Source: Melieria omissa
Lineage: Eukaryota; Arthropoda; Insecta; Diptera; Ulidiidae
Assembly (NCBI GenBank): GCA_963971225.1
Contig: OZ020270.1
Location: 1,798,001 to 1,862,000 of the forward strand
DNA length: 64,000 nucleotides
Direction of reading: 5' to 3'
Position numbers and translations under genes: made by a program. Positions 10,876 through 21,077 of this stretch are shown piece after piece. The notes beneath the pieces are model-generated. The model made no database searches, was not told the origin of the DNA, and was given only the letters and a program-made list of their open reading frames with translations. The first letter of the stretch is position 1; every line of letters begins with the position of its first letter.

Positions 10876-11734
10876 CCCCAACAAACACTGAACAAAAAAT
10901 CTCAAACCTTTGAGAAACCCTTTGATATCAAATTGTTTTCCAGCATTATTACAATTTGAAAATGAATACTTTCTCAAACGTTTCTCAAATGTTTGCTATC
11001 AACTTGAGAACGACTTGAGATGAGTTGAGAAACATTTTCATTTACCACGTTTGATAATTTTATAATTCTCAATGGGTTTAACTTACCACCTTAATATGAA
11101 CTAAATTAATTTTGTGCCTTAATAAAATTTTACGTTATGTTGCCGACCGATACCAAATTTTTTGGCCGATGCCGATGCCGATTAATCGGCCGGACTCTAG
11201 TTATGTTTGCTTTATTATAAAATGAATGAAATGGACCTTAATGTATATACGTTACATATGAAATGCTATGAAAATATTATTATATAAATGTATCTATTCT
11301 TTTTTTTATTTCACGCGAATTGCAACGCCAATCTATACAAGAGGCGAAATGGATTCCATCCGCTCGTTTGAGATACATTGGAGAGTTTTAAATTCTCAGT
11401 TTGAGAATGAAGGCAAATTTCCATAATAAAAATGTGTGAATATGGCGAATTGGATTCCATCCGTTCTGCTCGTTTGAGATACATTGGAGAATTTTAAATT
11501 CTCAATTTGAGACACGTTTGAGAATTTTAAATTCTCAATTTGAGATACGTTTGAGAATTTTAAGTTCTCAATTTGAGAATAAAGGCAAATTTCCATATTA
11601 AAAATGTGCCTTTTAAGTTGAGAATGCCATAACAGTATATTTGAGATCAATTTGAGAACAAACGTTTGAGATTTGAGAAAGCAATTTGATTCAAATGTAC
11701 CTCAATTTGAGATTAGTCATTAATGTTTTCTGGG
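10876..11734. mobile_element. Putative TIR element rich in TTTGAGA/TCTCAAA
   Basis: The left edge CCCAACAAACACTG and the reverse complement of the right edge (CCCAGAAAACATTA) are imperfect inverted repeats. The interior is crowded with CAAACGTTTGAGA-like half-palindromes in both orientations. No target duplication could be fixed because both edges abut other elements. It has no credible coding frame, so it is a non-autonomous DNA element at best. Confidence 0.45.
11367..11585. repeat. Short palindromic tandem repeat (GAGAATTTTAAATTCTC)
   Basis: A unit of about 32 bp containing the palindrome GAGAATTTTAAATTCTC followed by AATTTGAGA-ACGTTT is repeated three times or more (11480-11575), with a longer duplicated phrase at 11339-11400 and 11450-11510. 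In translation the units give an SQIENLKFSNV repeat on the minus strand, which is a by-product. Confidence 0.75.
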
Positions 11735-12355
11735 ACTAGCAGTACCGGGTTTTGCTCATACCTGCTAGTACCGTGAGCGGTCAAATGACGGTATTCAGAG
11801 CTTTTAACGAAATCGGTTGAATCTGAAGAAGTTTTTCATTGTAAGCATTAAAACAACATTCATTTATGTTCTTGAATGTAAAAAAGTATAGTTTTGGCAA
11901 ATATTTTAAAAGTAAAGCTACTACTCATGACCATAGTAAATTTCGTCTCGCCGCTTTCTGCTCATGCTTTCACACTCAACACGTAAATTAATGCATTTTT
12001 GTTTTTACATTAAAATACATAAATATATAAAAGTCGGTTGTAAATTTAATATAAAACAGAAGGCAAGACATAGGTTCTTGTAAAATTTGTACCATCTTAT
12101 ACTTTTTTGTGAATGTTATAGTTTGATTTCCATGGCTACGTAGTTAATCGTCATTTGACCGCTCATGGTACTAGTAGGTAAAATCGATGATAAAAAGGGA
12201 ACAGATCGGCGCAGTGATTGCAAAATTTTAGAATATTGAGCTTAGTGCAAAATATTAAAAGTCAAGGAGAACCAGATTCGTAACTTAAACCGTTTTCGAG
12301 CTACGGTTGATCAAAAACTGAAAACCGTCAAATGACCCCTCCCGGTACTCCTAGT
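11735..12355. mobile_element. Palindromic MITE with a related copy nested inside
   Basis: Outer ends are ACTAGCAGTACCGGG (11735) and CCCGGTACTCCTAGT (ending 12355), 15-bp inverted repeats with one mismatch. The right end is followed by GTTAA, so a piggyBac-type TTAA target is possible, but the left TTAA is not present. Inside, 11767-12178 has its own inverted ends CTAGTACCGTGAGCGGTC and GACCGCTCATGGTACTAG. Outer and inner ends share the CTAG-AGTACC and GTCA(A/T)TTGAC wording, so one family member probably landed in another. Confidence 0.65.
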
Positions 12356-12406
12356 GTTAAACGGTTCAACCGCCGGGCTATCTGAAGACAATTTGTCGCC
12401 GCATAG

Positions 12407-12700
12407 AGTAAGTTCGGGTAATGTGATAAACCTGTTTGGTTTAAGGCGATTCCCGACACACTTTGCCTTAAATTACACTTTTTTCGGCCTCAAACTGCTC
12501 ACTGACATATTACTTAGTATATCTAAGATTATTAACTCTTTCAGAAAAACTGTTGACGAGTTTTTAAATTACAAATCAAAATATCCAAATATTGGCGTCT
12601 GATAAAAGTGGCGGGTAATGTTTTACACTATCGGCGGGTAATGTGATATACCCGAAAAAACGTTTATTTAACAGACCTAGACCGGGTAATGTGATACGTT
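12407..12700. repeat. CGGGTAATGTGATA repeat region
   Basis: The phrase CGGGTAATGTGATA occurs at about 12415, 12630 (as CGGGTAATGTTTTACAC and CGGGTAATGTGATATA) and 12690. The first instance, GAGTAAGTTCGGGTAATG, is repeated in inverted orientation at 25357-25380. There is no convincing coding sequence between the repeats, although an 82-codon frame (12354-12602) spans part of them. Confidence 0.5.
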
Positions 12701-12757
12701 AAAAAAGTTATTTAACAGACCTATAAGATTCAAAAATAATTAGAGACGTGCTCTCAT

Positions 12758-13096
12758 TGTTTAGATCGCTAAACACTGCCCGTCACGCAGCTCTAAGAAT
12801 TTCATATTTTCAATAATATTGTATTGTGTTTGTCCATTTATGTGTTTATATGTACGGATGGCAACCCTGGCCATCCCAAAGGGAGCTTGCGCGGCCGACA
12901 GGTACTCGAAGTACGAACTCCGGCGACTGAACATCAACGACCCCCGACCCTCACAAAACTTAACATTTACATCTATATAACTAGATTTAAACAAACATTA
13001 AATATCTAATAAAACATTACAGAAATAATCCGATACAAAACAGTTAAAACTTTTTTTTTTTTTAATTTCAATGTGTGTGCGGCTTAGCTTTAAACA
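12758..13096 (+). repeat. BEL/Pao-like LTR, copy 1
   Basis: The start TGTTTAGATCGCTAAACA and end TTTAAACA give TG...CA termini over 339 bp. A second copy of the same LTR (about 95 percent alike by eye) lies at 23624-23971. It is followed directly by TGGTCCTTCC, a plausible tRNA primer-binding site, and then by an A-rich leader, which marks it as a 5' LTR in plus orientation. AATAAA occurs near 13008. The flanking pentamer CTCAT is not repeated after the other copy. Confidence 0.65.
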
Positions 13097-13450
13097 TGGT
13101 CCTTCCAAGCCAAATTTGAAACTGGCACCTAAATGAAAACACAGTGAAAAAACAAAATCAAGAAAGAACAGTGCAAATTGGTGCAAAACACAAAACGAGC
13201 AAGTACAAGTGCATAAAACAAAAAACAACAGTGAAAGCAAATGCAAACACAGAAGTCATTGAGACAATAACAACAACCACGCATAAAATCCCTTAAAACG
13301 CGCAAAAAATAGCAACAAACACATACACGCAGTCGCACGATCACAAGAACCACGTAAGGAGCACAGCGAATAACGAAAATGCGAGCAACAACAACTACAA
13401 GGAGAACAGTAGAGCAACGGTCAGCAGCAGAAGCGAGCGCTACGTGGGAG
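13097..13450 (+). other. Retroelement leader (PBS and A-rich 5' UTR)
   Basis: Begins with the putative primer-binding site TGGTCCTTCCAAGCC, then about 340 bp that is very A-rich and T-poor, as in LTR-retrotransposon leaders. No open gag follows; the gag-like frames are 9 kb away at 22508-23287, beyond a stack of insertions. The junction near 13450 is not marked by a recognisable terminus. Confidence 0.5.
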
Positions 13451-14042
13451 TCCTTTACGTTAAGTATTGTCTGTCCCCGTGACAATACCGGCTGTAAGAT
13501 TCTTTGTTTCATTTCTTATAACGAGCGGTTGGATCCTTACCCTGTATATCACCTATATACAGAACCAACCAGCTCGGTTTTAGTCGCACTGTAGTCATAT
13601 GGGTAGTCATCTCATATGTACATATGTAAATAGTGTCGCTGACCTCTCAGTGCAGTTCCACATACTTACAGTGACACTACATGAACCTCTTTATGTATGA
13701 GGTGAACCAGACAAATTTTAGAATTTTTACGCATCCAGCATACAAAAATGCCAAGAGTAATGATGCTAGTAGGTCGGCAAAACCCACTTAGCTGTACCCT
13801 CCTCGCGGGTGCCGACCGGGCAATGGACATTCACTCTCTCAGCTGCTGGCCGCTTATAACCGCGCCGGAGTGAGAGGGTGGATGTCTAGCTGAGATTGGA
13901 GTATGGCTCCACATGGCGCTCTATGGAGTATTGCTTGATGTGCGGTCCCCAGAAGGGCGGCATGTGGAGCCATATTTTATTATGGTGCCTGGCGGAAGGC
14001 ATAAAACGCTAGGGGTGGGCTCCCCCGAATCATAATCACCAA
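13451..14042 (+). other. Sequence upstream of LINE X ORF1, probably partly its 5' UTR
   Basis: 13740-14042 is GC-richer than its surroundings and leads directly into ORF1, so it is probably LINE X 5' UTR. 13451-13740 is unassigned; it contains three short CATATG-type repeats near 13600 and no open frame. Confidence 0.45.
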
Positions 14043-14834
14043 ATGGAGGTTGACAACGAAGCGGAGCGGGCTGGGATATCAGCCCAAACGTCGGTGGGAG
14101 GCCTGACGGCTACCACCGGCGGGCACGGAGAGACCATCAGCCGTGTCGCCAGCGGTCACAGCTCTGCTGGAATCGCAGCAGGTTCCAGCAGTTGTAATGC
14201 TACTGCCAACTTAAAACGCAAAATGCTCCGTGCCAGTGCCGGTGTCCTTGAAGACTCGGACTCAGATAGCGTCGACAGCATAAAAACCTGTGAACCTGGT
14301 TGCTCCCAAGGTGCGAACTCTGCTAGTAAGAGTGGGCCTAGGAAGAAGCCGAGTAAGGAGGGGCTGAAAGCGAAAGCTCAGTACAAAGCCGCGGTCAAGA
14401 TCTGCGGTCGTCTTGAGGGCATGTCGAATCCCAAATTTGTAAACCGGGTTAAAGGAGCAGTTAAAACGCTCAAAGGCCTCGGGGGCATGGCGTCTCTCGA
14501 AGTGGTAGATCGAAGCAGCATCCCGTCTTTGCCCAAAGCGAAGGTCCTGATACCTCAAGTGTTGAAGCCGGAAGATGCTCTGCTACTTCTACAGCGACAA
14601 AATCCTGATGTGCCGACGAATGAATGGAAGGTGTTACATGTTGCAAAGCCGGCTGCTGCAGACGCCGGGCAGAGTTACATCCTCCAGATCAACAAGTCGG
14701 CCGAGGACGTTTTATACCCGCGGTTCGGAAAGATGGCGTGGGGAGTAGGGAGTGTGTACCTTCGCCTCAAAAAACGTCAATCGACCGACAACAACCAAAA
14801 CACACTTAAATTGGGGAGGTGGAGGCTGACCTAG
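14043..14834 (+). CDS. LINE X ORF1 (nucleic-acid-binding protein), shortened
   Basis: A 263-codon frame. It resembles ORF1 of the intact LINE at 53658-54875 in layout: an acidic/serine-rich N-terminus, a basic stretch (PRKKPSKEGLKAKAQYKAAV, residues about 99-118) and a C-terminal segment with LLLLQRQNPDVPTNEWKVLH (about 180-200) that corresponds to PYLQAHNPTVPMADWQVLK there. No CCHC knuckle is visible. In this group ORF1 is thought to coat the RNA and help reverse transcription. The last 20 codons diverge, suggesting a frameshift near 14790. It is a broken element, so a functional product is unlikely. Confidence 0.7.
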   Translation: MEVDNEAERAGISAQTSVGGLTATTGGHGETISRVASGHSSAGIAAGSSSCNATANLKRKMLRASAGVLEDSDSDSVDSIKTCEPGCSQGANSASKSGPRKKPSKEGLKAKAQYKAAVKICGRLEGMSNPKFVNRVKGAVKTLKGLGGMASLEVVDRSSIPSLPKAKVLIPQVLKPEDALLLLQRQNPDVPTNEWKVLHVAKPAAADAGQSYILQINKSAEDVLYPRFGKMAWGVGSVYLRLKKRQSTDNNQNTLKLGRWRLT

Positions 14835-14898
14835 GTGGATTGGCAGGGTGGATTGGCAGCAATAGTCAACCCCGAGAAGGTTCCGGAGGCAGACGCTA

Positions 14899-15519
14899 AA
14901 GCTCCTTCAAATCAATCTCCACCGCAGTAAAATTGCCTCAGGTGAGTTTCTCCTCAATTTAGAAGAGAATGGCTCCGATGCGATTTTAGTCCAGGAACCA
15001 TGGATAGCGTCGGGAAACGTGGTTTCTGGACTTAAGTCGCAAAACTACTTTACATACATCCCGAGTGCCACGAACAAGGTAAGAGCAGTTCTACTTGTTA
15101 GGAAAAGTATTCGTTCTTACTTACTTACCAATTTCTCCTTAGATGACCTAACTGTGGTGGGTGTGGAGGGCGGCAAGGATGACTATATACTCCTTGCGTC
15201 CTGCTACATGGCGCACGACAGAAAAGCGCCACCGCCGGAACTCCAAAGACTGGCGGAAGAAGCCAGTAGAAGGAGGCAGACTTTGATCGTTGGGGCGGAC
15301 GCAAATGCACACCACTTAGCATGGGGCAGCAGCGACGCAAACGAAAGAGGTGAGTCTCTATTTAAGTTTGTAATACGTAGCAACCTTTACATAGCTAATC
15401 GGGGAGAGGAACCAACTTATATTGGACCCACCTCGAAGAACGTTCTAGACATAACTCTATACTCAGGCGTAGATACCTTGATTGAAGACTGGAGTGTGCT
15501 TGACACCCCCTCATTCTAA
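14899..15519 (+). pseudogene. LINE X ORF2 endonuclease domain, truncated
   Basis: An open frame begins right after an in-frame TAA at 14896 and reads KLLQINLHRSKIA, ILVQEPWIASG (catalytic E), LASCYMAHDRKAPPPEL, VGADANAHHLAWGSS (D and N) and DTPSF before a stop, at the point where the SDH motif of an apurinic-type endonuclease is due. It matches the endonuclease half of the ORF2 at 54879. No start codon is apparent. The rest of LINE X resumes at 19832 after LINE Y; about 200 codons between endonuclease and reverse transcriptase are missing. Confidence 0.8.
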
Positions 15520-15523
15520 GATC

Positions 15524-15566
15524 ACAAGCGCCTCTAATGAACGTAGGAATCATTAGAGGCGCTTGT
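15524..15566. repeat. Perfect 17-bp inverted repeat at LINE X break
   Basis: ACAAGCGCCTCTAATGA (15524-15540) and its exact complement (15550-15566) surround a 9-nt loop. It lies exactly where the endonuclease frame of LINE X ends, so it is probably a scar of the deletion that removed the middle of ORF2. Confidence 0.85.
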
Positions 15567-15678
15567 TAGTACGCAATTTCCTGGCAGTTGTAATGTAATG
15601 TAATGATAATGGGTTGGGCCACGCCCTTGTGCACCGCAACCTGAGAGGTTTATTGTGCCCCTTAAATCATCTGGTGTT

Positions 15679-16565
15679 TTATATGCTCAGGTATTGAACC
15701 AGACCTTTCTGCGATATTTGCATCAGGTCCTCTTCACCGAGGCTGTGTTTCCCTAGAAACTTTGCACGTCTGTGTGTCAAGGCAGGACAGTTGGTAATGA
15801 TGTGTTCCATTGTTTCGTCAGCTTCCTGACAGAATCTACATGTTCTGCTGTCCATAAGACCAAGTTTGTAGAGGTGGTTGTTACAGAAAAAGTGGCCTGT
15901 TACAGCACCACATAGAGTCCTAACTTGGCTTCTGTTGAGATCTAGAGCAGAGATAGCTCTGTCTCTGTTGAAGTTTAGGAACTTTTTGGAGTGGTGTAGA
16001 CCTTCCAAGTTGTTCCAGTATTTCTGTTTGCGTTTTTGCGTCCAGTTTTGGATGTCCTGTTTCAGGTCTTTTTTGCTAAACCTGAACATCGGGGCTGGCC
16101 CAATGAATGGGCTCTCTGCTCCCTTTTTGGCTTGTGCGTCCGCCATTTCATTGCCTTCATGACCCTCATGCCCCGGTATCCAAACCAAAACTACACGGTT
16201 TCGTGTACCTAGGTTGTTGAGCTCCTTGTGGCAATCCAACAGGGTTTTCGATGAGAAAGAGTAGCTGTCCAGAGCTTTTAAAACTGAAAGGCTGTCCGAG
16301 AATATTGTAATTTTTTCTCTTTTGGGGTTGCCTTTGGTGATGATCCGAACTGTCTTTATTATTGCAAAGAGTTCGGCTTGAAATATGGACGTGTCGTTGC
16401 TTAATGAAAATAATGTTTTGACTGTTGGTCCCACTATGCCAGCTCCTACACCAGCAGAGGTTTTGGAGCCATCGGTGTACCATTTTTGTGAGTCATCATT
16501 TAACCATACTGGATTGTTGCCCCACATCCCCCTAGTCGGGAAGTTTATTGTGTACTTCTTCACGT
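15679..16565 (-). pseudogene. LINE Y ORF2 3' part: RNase H and C-terminal zinc motif
   Basis: A 294-codon open frame carries an RNase H domain of the LINE type: WYTDGSKTSAG (D), FQAELFAIIK (E), IFSDSLSVLKALD (D) and VWIPGHEGHEGNEMADAQA (H, D). It is followed by a C-terminal CCHC-like motif, CRFCQEADETMEHIITNCPAL. RNase H would degrade the RNA strand during target-primed reverse transcription. The frame continues upstream across the hAT insertion: codons ending at 16566 rejoin those starting at 19270 in the same sense, so it was open when the hAT arrived. Confidence 0.85.
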
Positions 16566-16858
16566 CAGTGGCGTCCCCAGGGGGGTTGGGATTAGGGGGA
16601 TAGATCCTCCCCCCTTGGGCGATACATTTATTTATGCAATTTAATGCAATATCGAATTTTGGAAAATTTATTATTTGCTTTGTATCTTATGTGAGCATCC
16701 ATTCATCCTCATAGTTGAACCTCCCATTGTCTGGCCAGACCATGGTGCAAAAAAGAGGAAAGTCGAGAATTGTTATTAAAGATATAAATAAACCATAAAG
16801 TGTGAACGCAATAATTTTCCTTTCTTGCTCACATTTCGTTCAGGTGAAACGAAATATA

Positions 16859-17082
16859 TGTTCAGATGAGTTCAGTGATCGTTCGATCCCATCACTAATC
16901 CGAATCTTTCAGTCTCTTTTTGTACTCATGTTCTCGCAATTTTCTGGTGCCCGGCTTCGGCCGTTATTATTTATTTATTATTATTATAATGTTCGTTATT
17001 CGTTATTCAACACCCGATGAATAAGAACCTACAAACTGAACCAACCGAATATTTATTTTCTCTGCTCTCTCGAACTTTAACA
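16859..17082 (-). mobile_element. Solo LTR, BEL-like, inside the hAT element
   Basis: The reverse complement runs TGTTAAAGTTCGAG ... CATCTGAACA over 224 bp. It shares an extended core (GATTAGTGATGGGATCGA and CCGGCTTC/GCCGAAGCCGGG) with the LTR at 36700-36928, in opposite orientation. Flanks ATATA (16854-16858) and ATAAA (17083-17087) match at 4 of 5 bp, a worn 5-bp target duplication. Confidence 0.65.
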
Positions 17083-17182
17083 ATAAAGTTGAATAATTAA
17101 ATAAATAGCGAATTTCAACTTCAATGAATTAATTTGGAAATTAAAAAAATACGTCAGAAAAGTAAGAAAATCCAAAAAAATA

Positions 17183-17741
17183 CGAGGGCGGGTCAATAAG
17201 GCCGTGACTTTTTGAATTTCCCGCCTCTTAATTGAAATGGCAACACTGCTCCCGTCAACAGTCATCTGTCAGTTGACTCTTGTCAAAAATTGAACAAGCT
17301 GCGACATTTAGTTTGTTTTTGACAGCCGTTAATATCAGACTACCGCGTTGACTGAGAAGAAAATGGAAAAAAGTGAATTTCGTGTGCACGGGTGAACATA
17401 TGTGCAGTTTCCATGGCAAAAATCCATGAATTGGGCTACGAATTGCTCCCTCATCCCGCCTATTCACCCGATCTAGCCCCAAGTGACTATTTCTTGTTCC
17501 CAAACTTGAAGAAATGGCTCGGCGGAAAGAGATTTGCCTCCAATGACGAAGTCATCTCACAAACAAATGCCTATTTTGAAGACCTCGACAAATCATATTT
17601 TTCGGAAGGGATAAAAAAACTGGAGAAACGTTGGGCTAAGTGTATAGATCTCAAAGGAGACTACGTTGAAAAATAAAATAACTTTTTATCTAAAAACCTG
17701 TGTTTCATTCAAAAAGTCACGGACTTATTGACCCGCGCTCG
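17183..17741 (+). mobile_element. Internally deleted mariner inside the hAT element
   Basis: Inverted ends CGAGGGCGGGTCAATAAG and CTTATTGACCCGCGCTCG are flanked by TA (17181-17182 and 17742-17743). The start of a transposase, MEKSEFRV (17364-17387), is joined directly to the C-terminal third, so the middle (two of the three catalytic positions) is deleted. The downstream frame 17392-17676 keeps ELLPHPAYSPDLAPSDYF, with the third aspartate of a DD34D mariner, and the usual end WAKCIDLKGDYVEK. It would need a helper transposase to move. Confidence 0.9.
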
Positions 17742-17743
17742 TA

Positions 17744-19190
17744 TATAAATGTAAAATACGTTCCTAATGGATTTGCTTCAACTGCTTCACCAATGCAGTC
17801 GTTGCAACAGTATAATGCAGTATAATGACTCAAACACTTTGAGATTTTACATTGGACACATACAAATCGTGTTTTAAGATATATATATTATTATTTCTAG
17901 ATTCCTTTCACTGGCAATTATGCTTTGAAGTCGAAAAGGCAGCTGACTAATACAGAACAGTGTGAATTGTTGGATATAAATACTGAAAAAGATCTTCTTT
18001 TGACCACTTAGTTCCATCCTAATCCTATCCCAAAGTTCCTCTCCCAAAGAAAAAACATTCCGCTCAAGCAAAACATGCTCAACATGTTATTGTTCTTGCT
18101 GAAATGGTAAGACTTAATTATCGCCTTCGTCATTGCTGTCTTCACGTTAAACTACCATATTTTGACATAAGTATCGAAGCTTCGTTTTGTTCAGGGTTCA
18201 AAAGATAATTTGCGACATCGGCGTTATTATCTCTAGTAGCAACCGAAATAATATCTTAATTTTGTTGCTTTGAACGCATTGGTTTCCGCTATTGCTTAAA
18301 CTATTTTTTCAGAGAAATCATCCTCTCTGATTCAACTCCAGAATTTCAGTTAAAAAAAACCGTCCACCTTATCCTCAAAATAGCATTCCCTCCCTCCATC
18401 TTTGTCACAGAAAACACCACATAACTTCTATCACTTCGGGAATGTAATTAAATTGATACTAAAACACGGATATAACCATGAAATTCATGAATGCATGGAT
18501 AAATATTAATTTTGAATATGTTCAGACATTATTTTGCAACGAAAATTATAATTTGCTAACCCAAAAGGAAATAAAAGTCAAGGCAAGTGAAAACACTTAG
18601 ACCAGGTAGATTTTGCGCCAACTAACTTATGTCACTTTTATATGGAATAGCACAAAAAAAAACGCTTCAAATCGGATCAGATGGAAAAGCTTAGTTGAAG
18701 CCCTATGCTCCGTAAGGGACTGCAATATTATAAACCATTCTGACAACAATTAGGTGGGAAATAAGAAACAATTGTAAATAACTGTCAAATTTGTATGAAA
18801 ATACACCATGGTCTGGCCAGACGATGGTTTTGGTTTTTTTTTTTGGTGTTAAGAAAGGATCAGTTGAGGTTATCATGAAATTTGAGCTCGATAGCTTAAC
18901 TTAAACATTTCTAAAGTGGGTTCAAAGTTCTTTATGGTCTGACCAGAACCGGATGCCTGCAGTAGGGGTAAGAATAAATGAATACAAAAATCTGTATTGC
19001 ATTTGTTTTCCAAATGTATGTTCAGTGTTCCCAAAAGTATCGCCATTTTACCAAGGTAGTAATCAAACGCAGGCTGATGTCAATCCTGCATCACTTGAAT
19101 TTTTTGTTTTAAAAATTTTATGTAAGCATACCTATATATACATACATATATGTACAATTTTATGCAACATGTATTGAAAACAATAGGAAA
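17744..19190. other. Interior of hAT element, no coding content seen
   Basis: About 1.4 kb of AT-rich sequence with only short frames. No transposase motif of the hAT superfamily was found on either strand. Confidence 0.6.
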
Positions 19191-19277
19191 AATTAAAAGT
19201 ACAAAAATTACGTTAAACTGGATTTTTTTCATATCCCTCCCCCTTCCCGAAATCCTGGGGACGCCACTGCTTCACGT

Positions 19278-19823
19278 GACTTAGTTGGGGTTCTGTGATG
19301 TCAAGACAAGCTGCTTTATAGAGAGTATTCTCTATTTGGTTTAGTACTCCCAGATGACCTGTGAGGTTGCCTTGTTTGTGTCCATTGTGCCTGTGTAGTG
19401 TGAGTGCACTCGATAGCGCTTCCTCTTGGATGGTTAAATAAAGAGGTGTAAGGTTAATTAGTGTTTCCATGCCTGCAGTGGGGATCGTTTTCATAGCCCC
19501 TGTAATAGTGAGGCACGCAAGCCGTTGTATTTTGTTTAGTTTTCTTATGACTGTGCTCTGATTTGTTTTGTCCCACCATACTAGAGCACCGTATAGAATG
19601 ATGGGTCTAATCATTTGAGTGTAGACCCAGTTCGTCATTTTGGGTGATAGGCCCCAAGAATTGCCAAGGCTACGGTTTGTTGTCCACAGTGCTTTGGTCG
19701 CCTTTTTAAGTGTGGAGTTTAGGTGAGGTTCCCAAGTGAGCTTTCGATCTAGAGTGATGCCTAGATACTTAACCTCTTTTTTTAGGGGAATGACCGTTTT
19801 ATTGATTTTGAGATTCGGAAGAA
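19278..19823 (-). pseudogene. LINE Y ORF2: reverse-transcriptase thumb
   Basis: The minus-strand reading has YLGITL-type wording near 19770, NRSLGNSWGLSPKMTNWVYT and MIRPIILYGALVWWDKT near 19600, and TGAMKTIPTAGMETLI near 19480. These are the conserved parts just downstream of the catalytic palm in LOA/I-type ORF2, and continue into the RNase H part at 16565 after the hAT. The palm with YADD lies upstream of the truncation point and is absent. Confidence 0.8.
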
Positions 19824-19831
19824 TGGCAGTT

Positions 19832-20683
19832 ATGATCCCAATAACTGCGAACCAATAACATCTTCAGTCAGCTTCGAACCATCGAGTATAATCACATATG
19901 GCAGGCTCAAGTGGGCGATCGAATCCTTCGACCCCTTTAAGTCTCCAGGACCGGATGGGATTTTCCCGGCCATGTTACAGCACTACCCGACTATTGTAGT
20001 GTGTTTCAGACAGAAGTGTTCGCTGCTAGGAAAGCCGCGGAACTCGCTTGCAATACTACTACGGTAAACACAAGGATACATTTTTACATAGACAGCCAGG
20101 CGGCAATTAAAGCTATTGTGTCCAACTGCATATCATCAAAAAATGTCCAAGAATGCCGGGCAACAATGGAAAGGCTAGCCGCAACCTGCAGGGTGCCAGG
20201 GCACAAAGGCATAGAGGGAAATGCGGCAGTGGACACAATTGCCAAATTGGTGTCGGCCTTCCAGCTGAGAAAATTGTAAGGGTGCTGATGCCACTTCGCA
20301 CTTTCTATAAAGACTTGGAAAACATGAAAAGAAAAGCAGAGGTTAGGTGGAGGAACTTAAACACCTGCCGAACTGCAAAAGTAATGCTAAAGTCACCTAA
20401 TTGCACAAACTTCGTGATTGGGCTATCACGTTGAGACTGTAGAACCGTCATAGGCGTAGTAAAAGGGCACTGCCTGCTAGAAGTTCATGCGCATAGGATG
20501 GGTTTGACGGACAGGGAAAGTTGCAGAATGTACGGGGAGGACGATGCCCTGGAAACACTAGAGCATGTCCTCTGCCGCTGCCCCGCCATCTCAAGACAGC
20601 GCTTGGCAATCTTAGGAGCAACCGAGTTCGTCGGATTAGCTCGCATTCTTACGGATCACTACTATAACTATAAGGAACAATAG
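19832..20683 (+). pseudogene. LINE X ORF2, 3' remnants (RT start, RNase H, zinc motif)
   Basis: After the LINE Y insertion the plus strand resumes with FDPFKSPGPDGIFPAMLQ (about 19935-19990, N-terminal RT). It then jumps by a large deletion to RNase H motifs FQTEVFAARKAAELA (20001), IHFYIDSQAAIKAI (20077) and VPGHKGIEGN (20190), and a C-terminal zinc-like motif with LEHVLCRCPAIS near 20555. Stops and frameshifts occur at about 20279 and 20434. The same family, also broken, recurs at 25611-28171. Confidence 0.8.
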
Positions 20684-20689
20684 TCAAGT

Positions 20690-21077
20690 GTTACGCGTGG
20701 GCAGACGTGCCGTTTTGTGCTCCGCGGTTTATATTGTTTTTTCTTGTTTCTGTCCGTCCCTCGCGTGTTTAAATGTTCGTCCGACTGACATGTCCAGTTT
20801 GTTGCTACGCCGCGTGTGCTCAATAACTAAATAAATATACAAAAATAATATTAATAAATAATAACAAATTATAAAAACTAAAATGCAAACGCAATAAAAT
20901 ATAAGTGCCATTAACTTTTTCTCGCTGTCCGCTGCATTGACCTCTCCGTTGTGTTTGTTATCGTTCTTTTTCCGTGTCTCCCTCCTCCGTCCGTATTCAG
21001 TGGCGCTACATGCGGTCTTGTTCGACACTGAGAAATTGACTGTTCTGTGGTAAAGGCATAACACTTACCACAGAGCA
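20690..21077. other. Unassigned sequence with a nested hairpin
   Basis: No coding content. At 21033-21099, CACTGAGAAATTGA pairs with TCAATTTCTTAGTG, and inside these CTGTGGTAA pairs with TTACCACAG. The outer arm on the right is the beginning of the LINE Z 5' end, so the hairpin probably records another inverted junction of that element. Confidence 0.5.

Larger units (their letters stand above)
16566..19269. mobile_element. Non-autonomous hAT element inside LINE Y
   Basis: Ends are CAGTGGCGTCCCCAGG (16566) and CCTGGGGACGCCACTG (ending 19269), perfect 16-bp inverted repeats starting CAG. They are flanked by an 8-bp duplication CTTCACGT (16558-16565 and 19270-19277), the hAT signature. Length is 2704 bp, of which 224 bp is a solo LTR and 559 bp a deleted mariner. 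I see no hAT transposase. Palindromic TCTGGCCAGA phrases near each end (about 16731 and 18808) could be transposase-binding sites, which is only a guess. Confidence 0.9.
15590..19823 (-). mobile_element. LINE Y, 5'-truncated insertion into LINE X
   Basis: The insertion is flanked by the 8-bp duplication TGGCAGTT (15582-15589 and 19824-19831). On the minus strand the element ends in a simple-sequence tail, (ATTAC)n (plus strand GTAATGTAATGTAATG at 15590). It contains only the 3' half of ORF2: reverse-transcriptase thumb (19278-19823) and RNase H plus zinc motif (15679-16565). A hAT element of 2.7 kb (16566-19269) splits it. Subtracting that, LINE Y is about 1.5 kb. Confidence 0.82.

Noticed and set aside
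11141..11205. GGCCGATGCCGATGCCGATTAATCGG as a transposon end
   Set aside because: Looks like a terminal repeat of some DNA element, but no partner end or duplication was found nearby.
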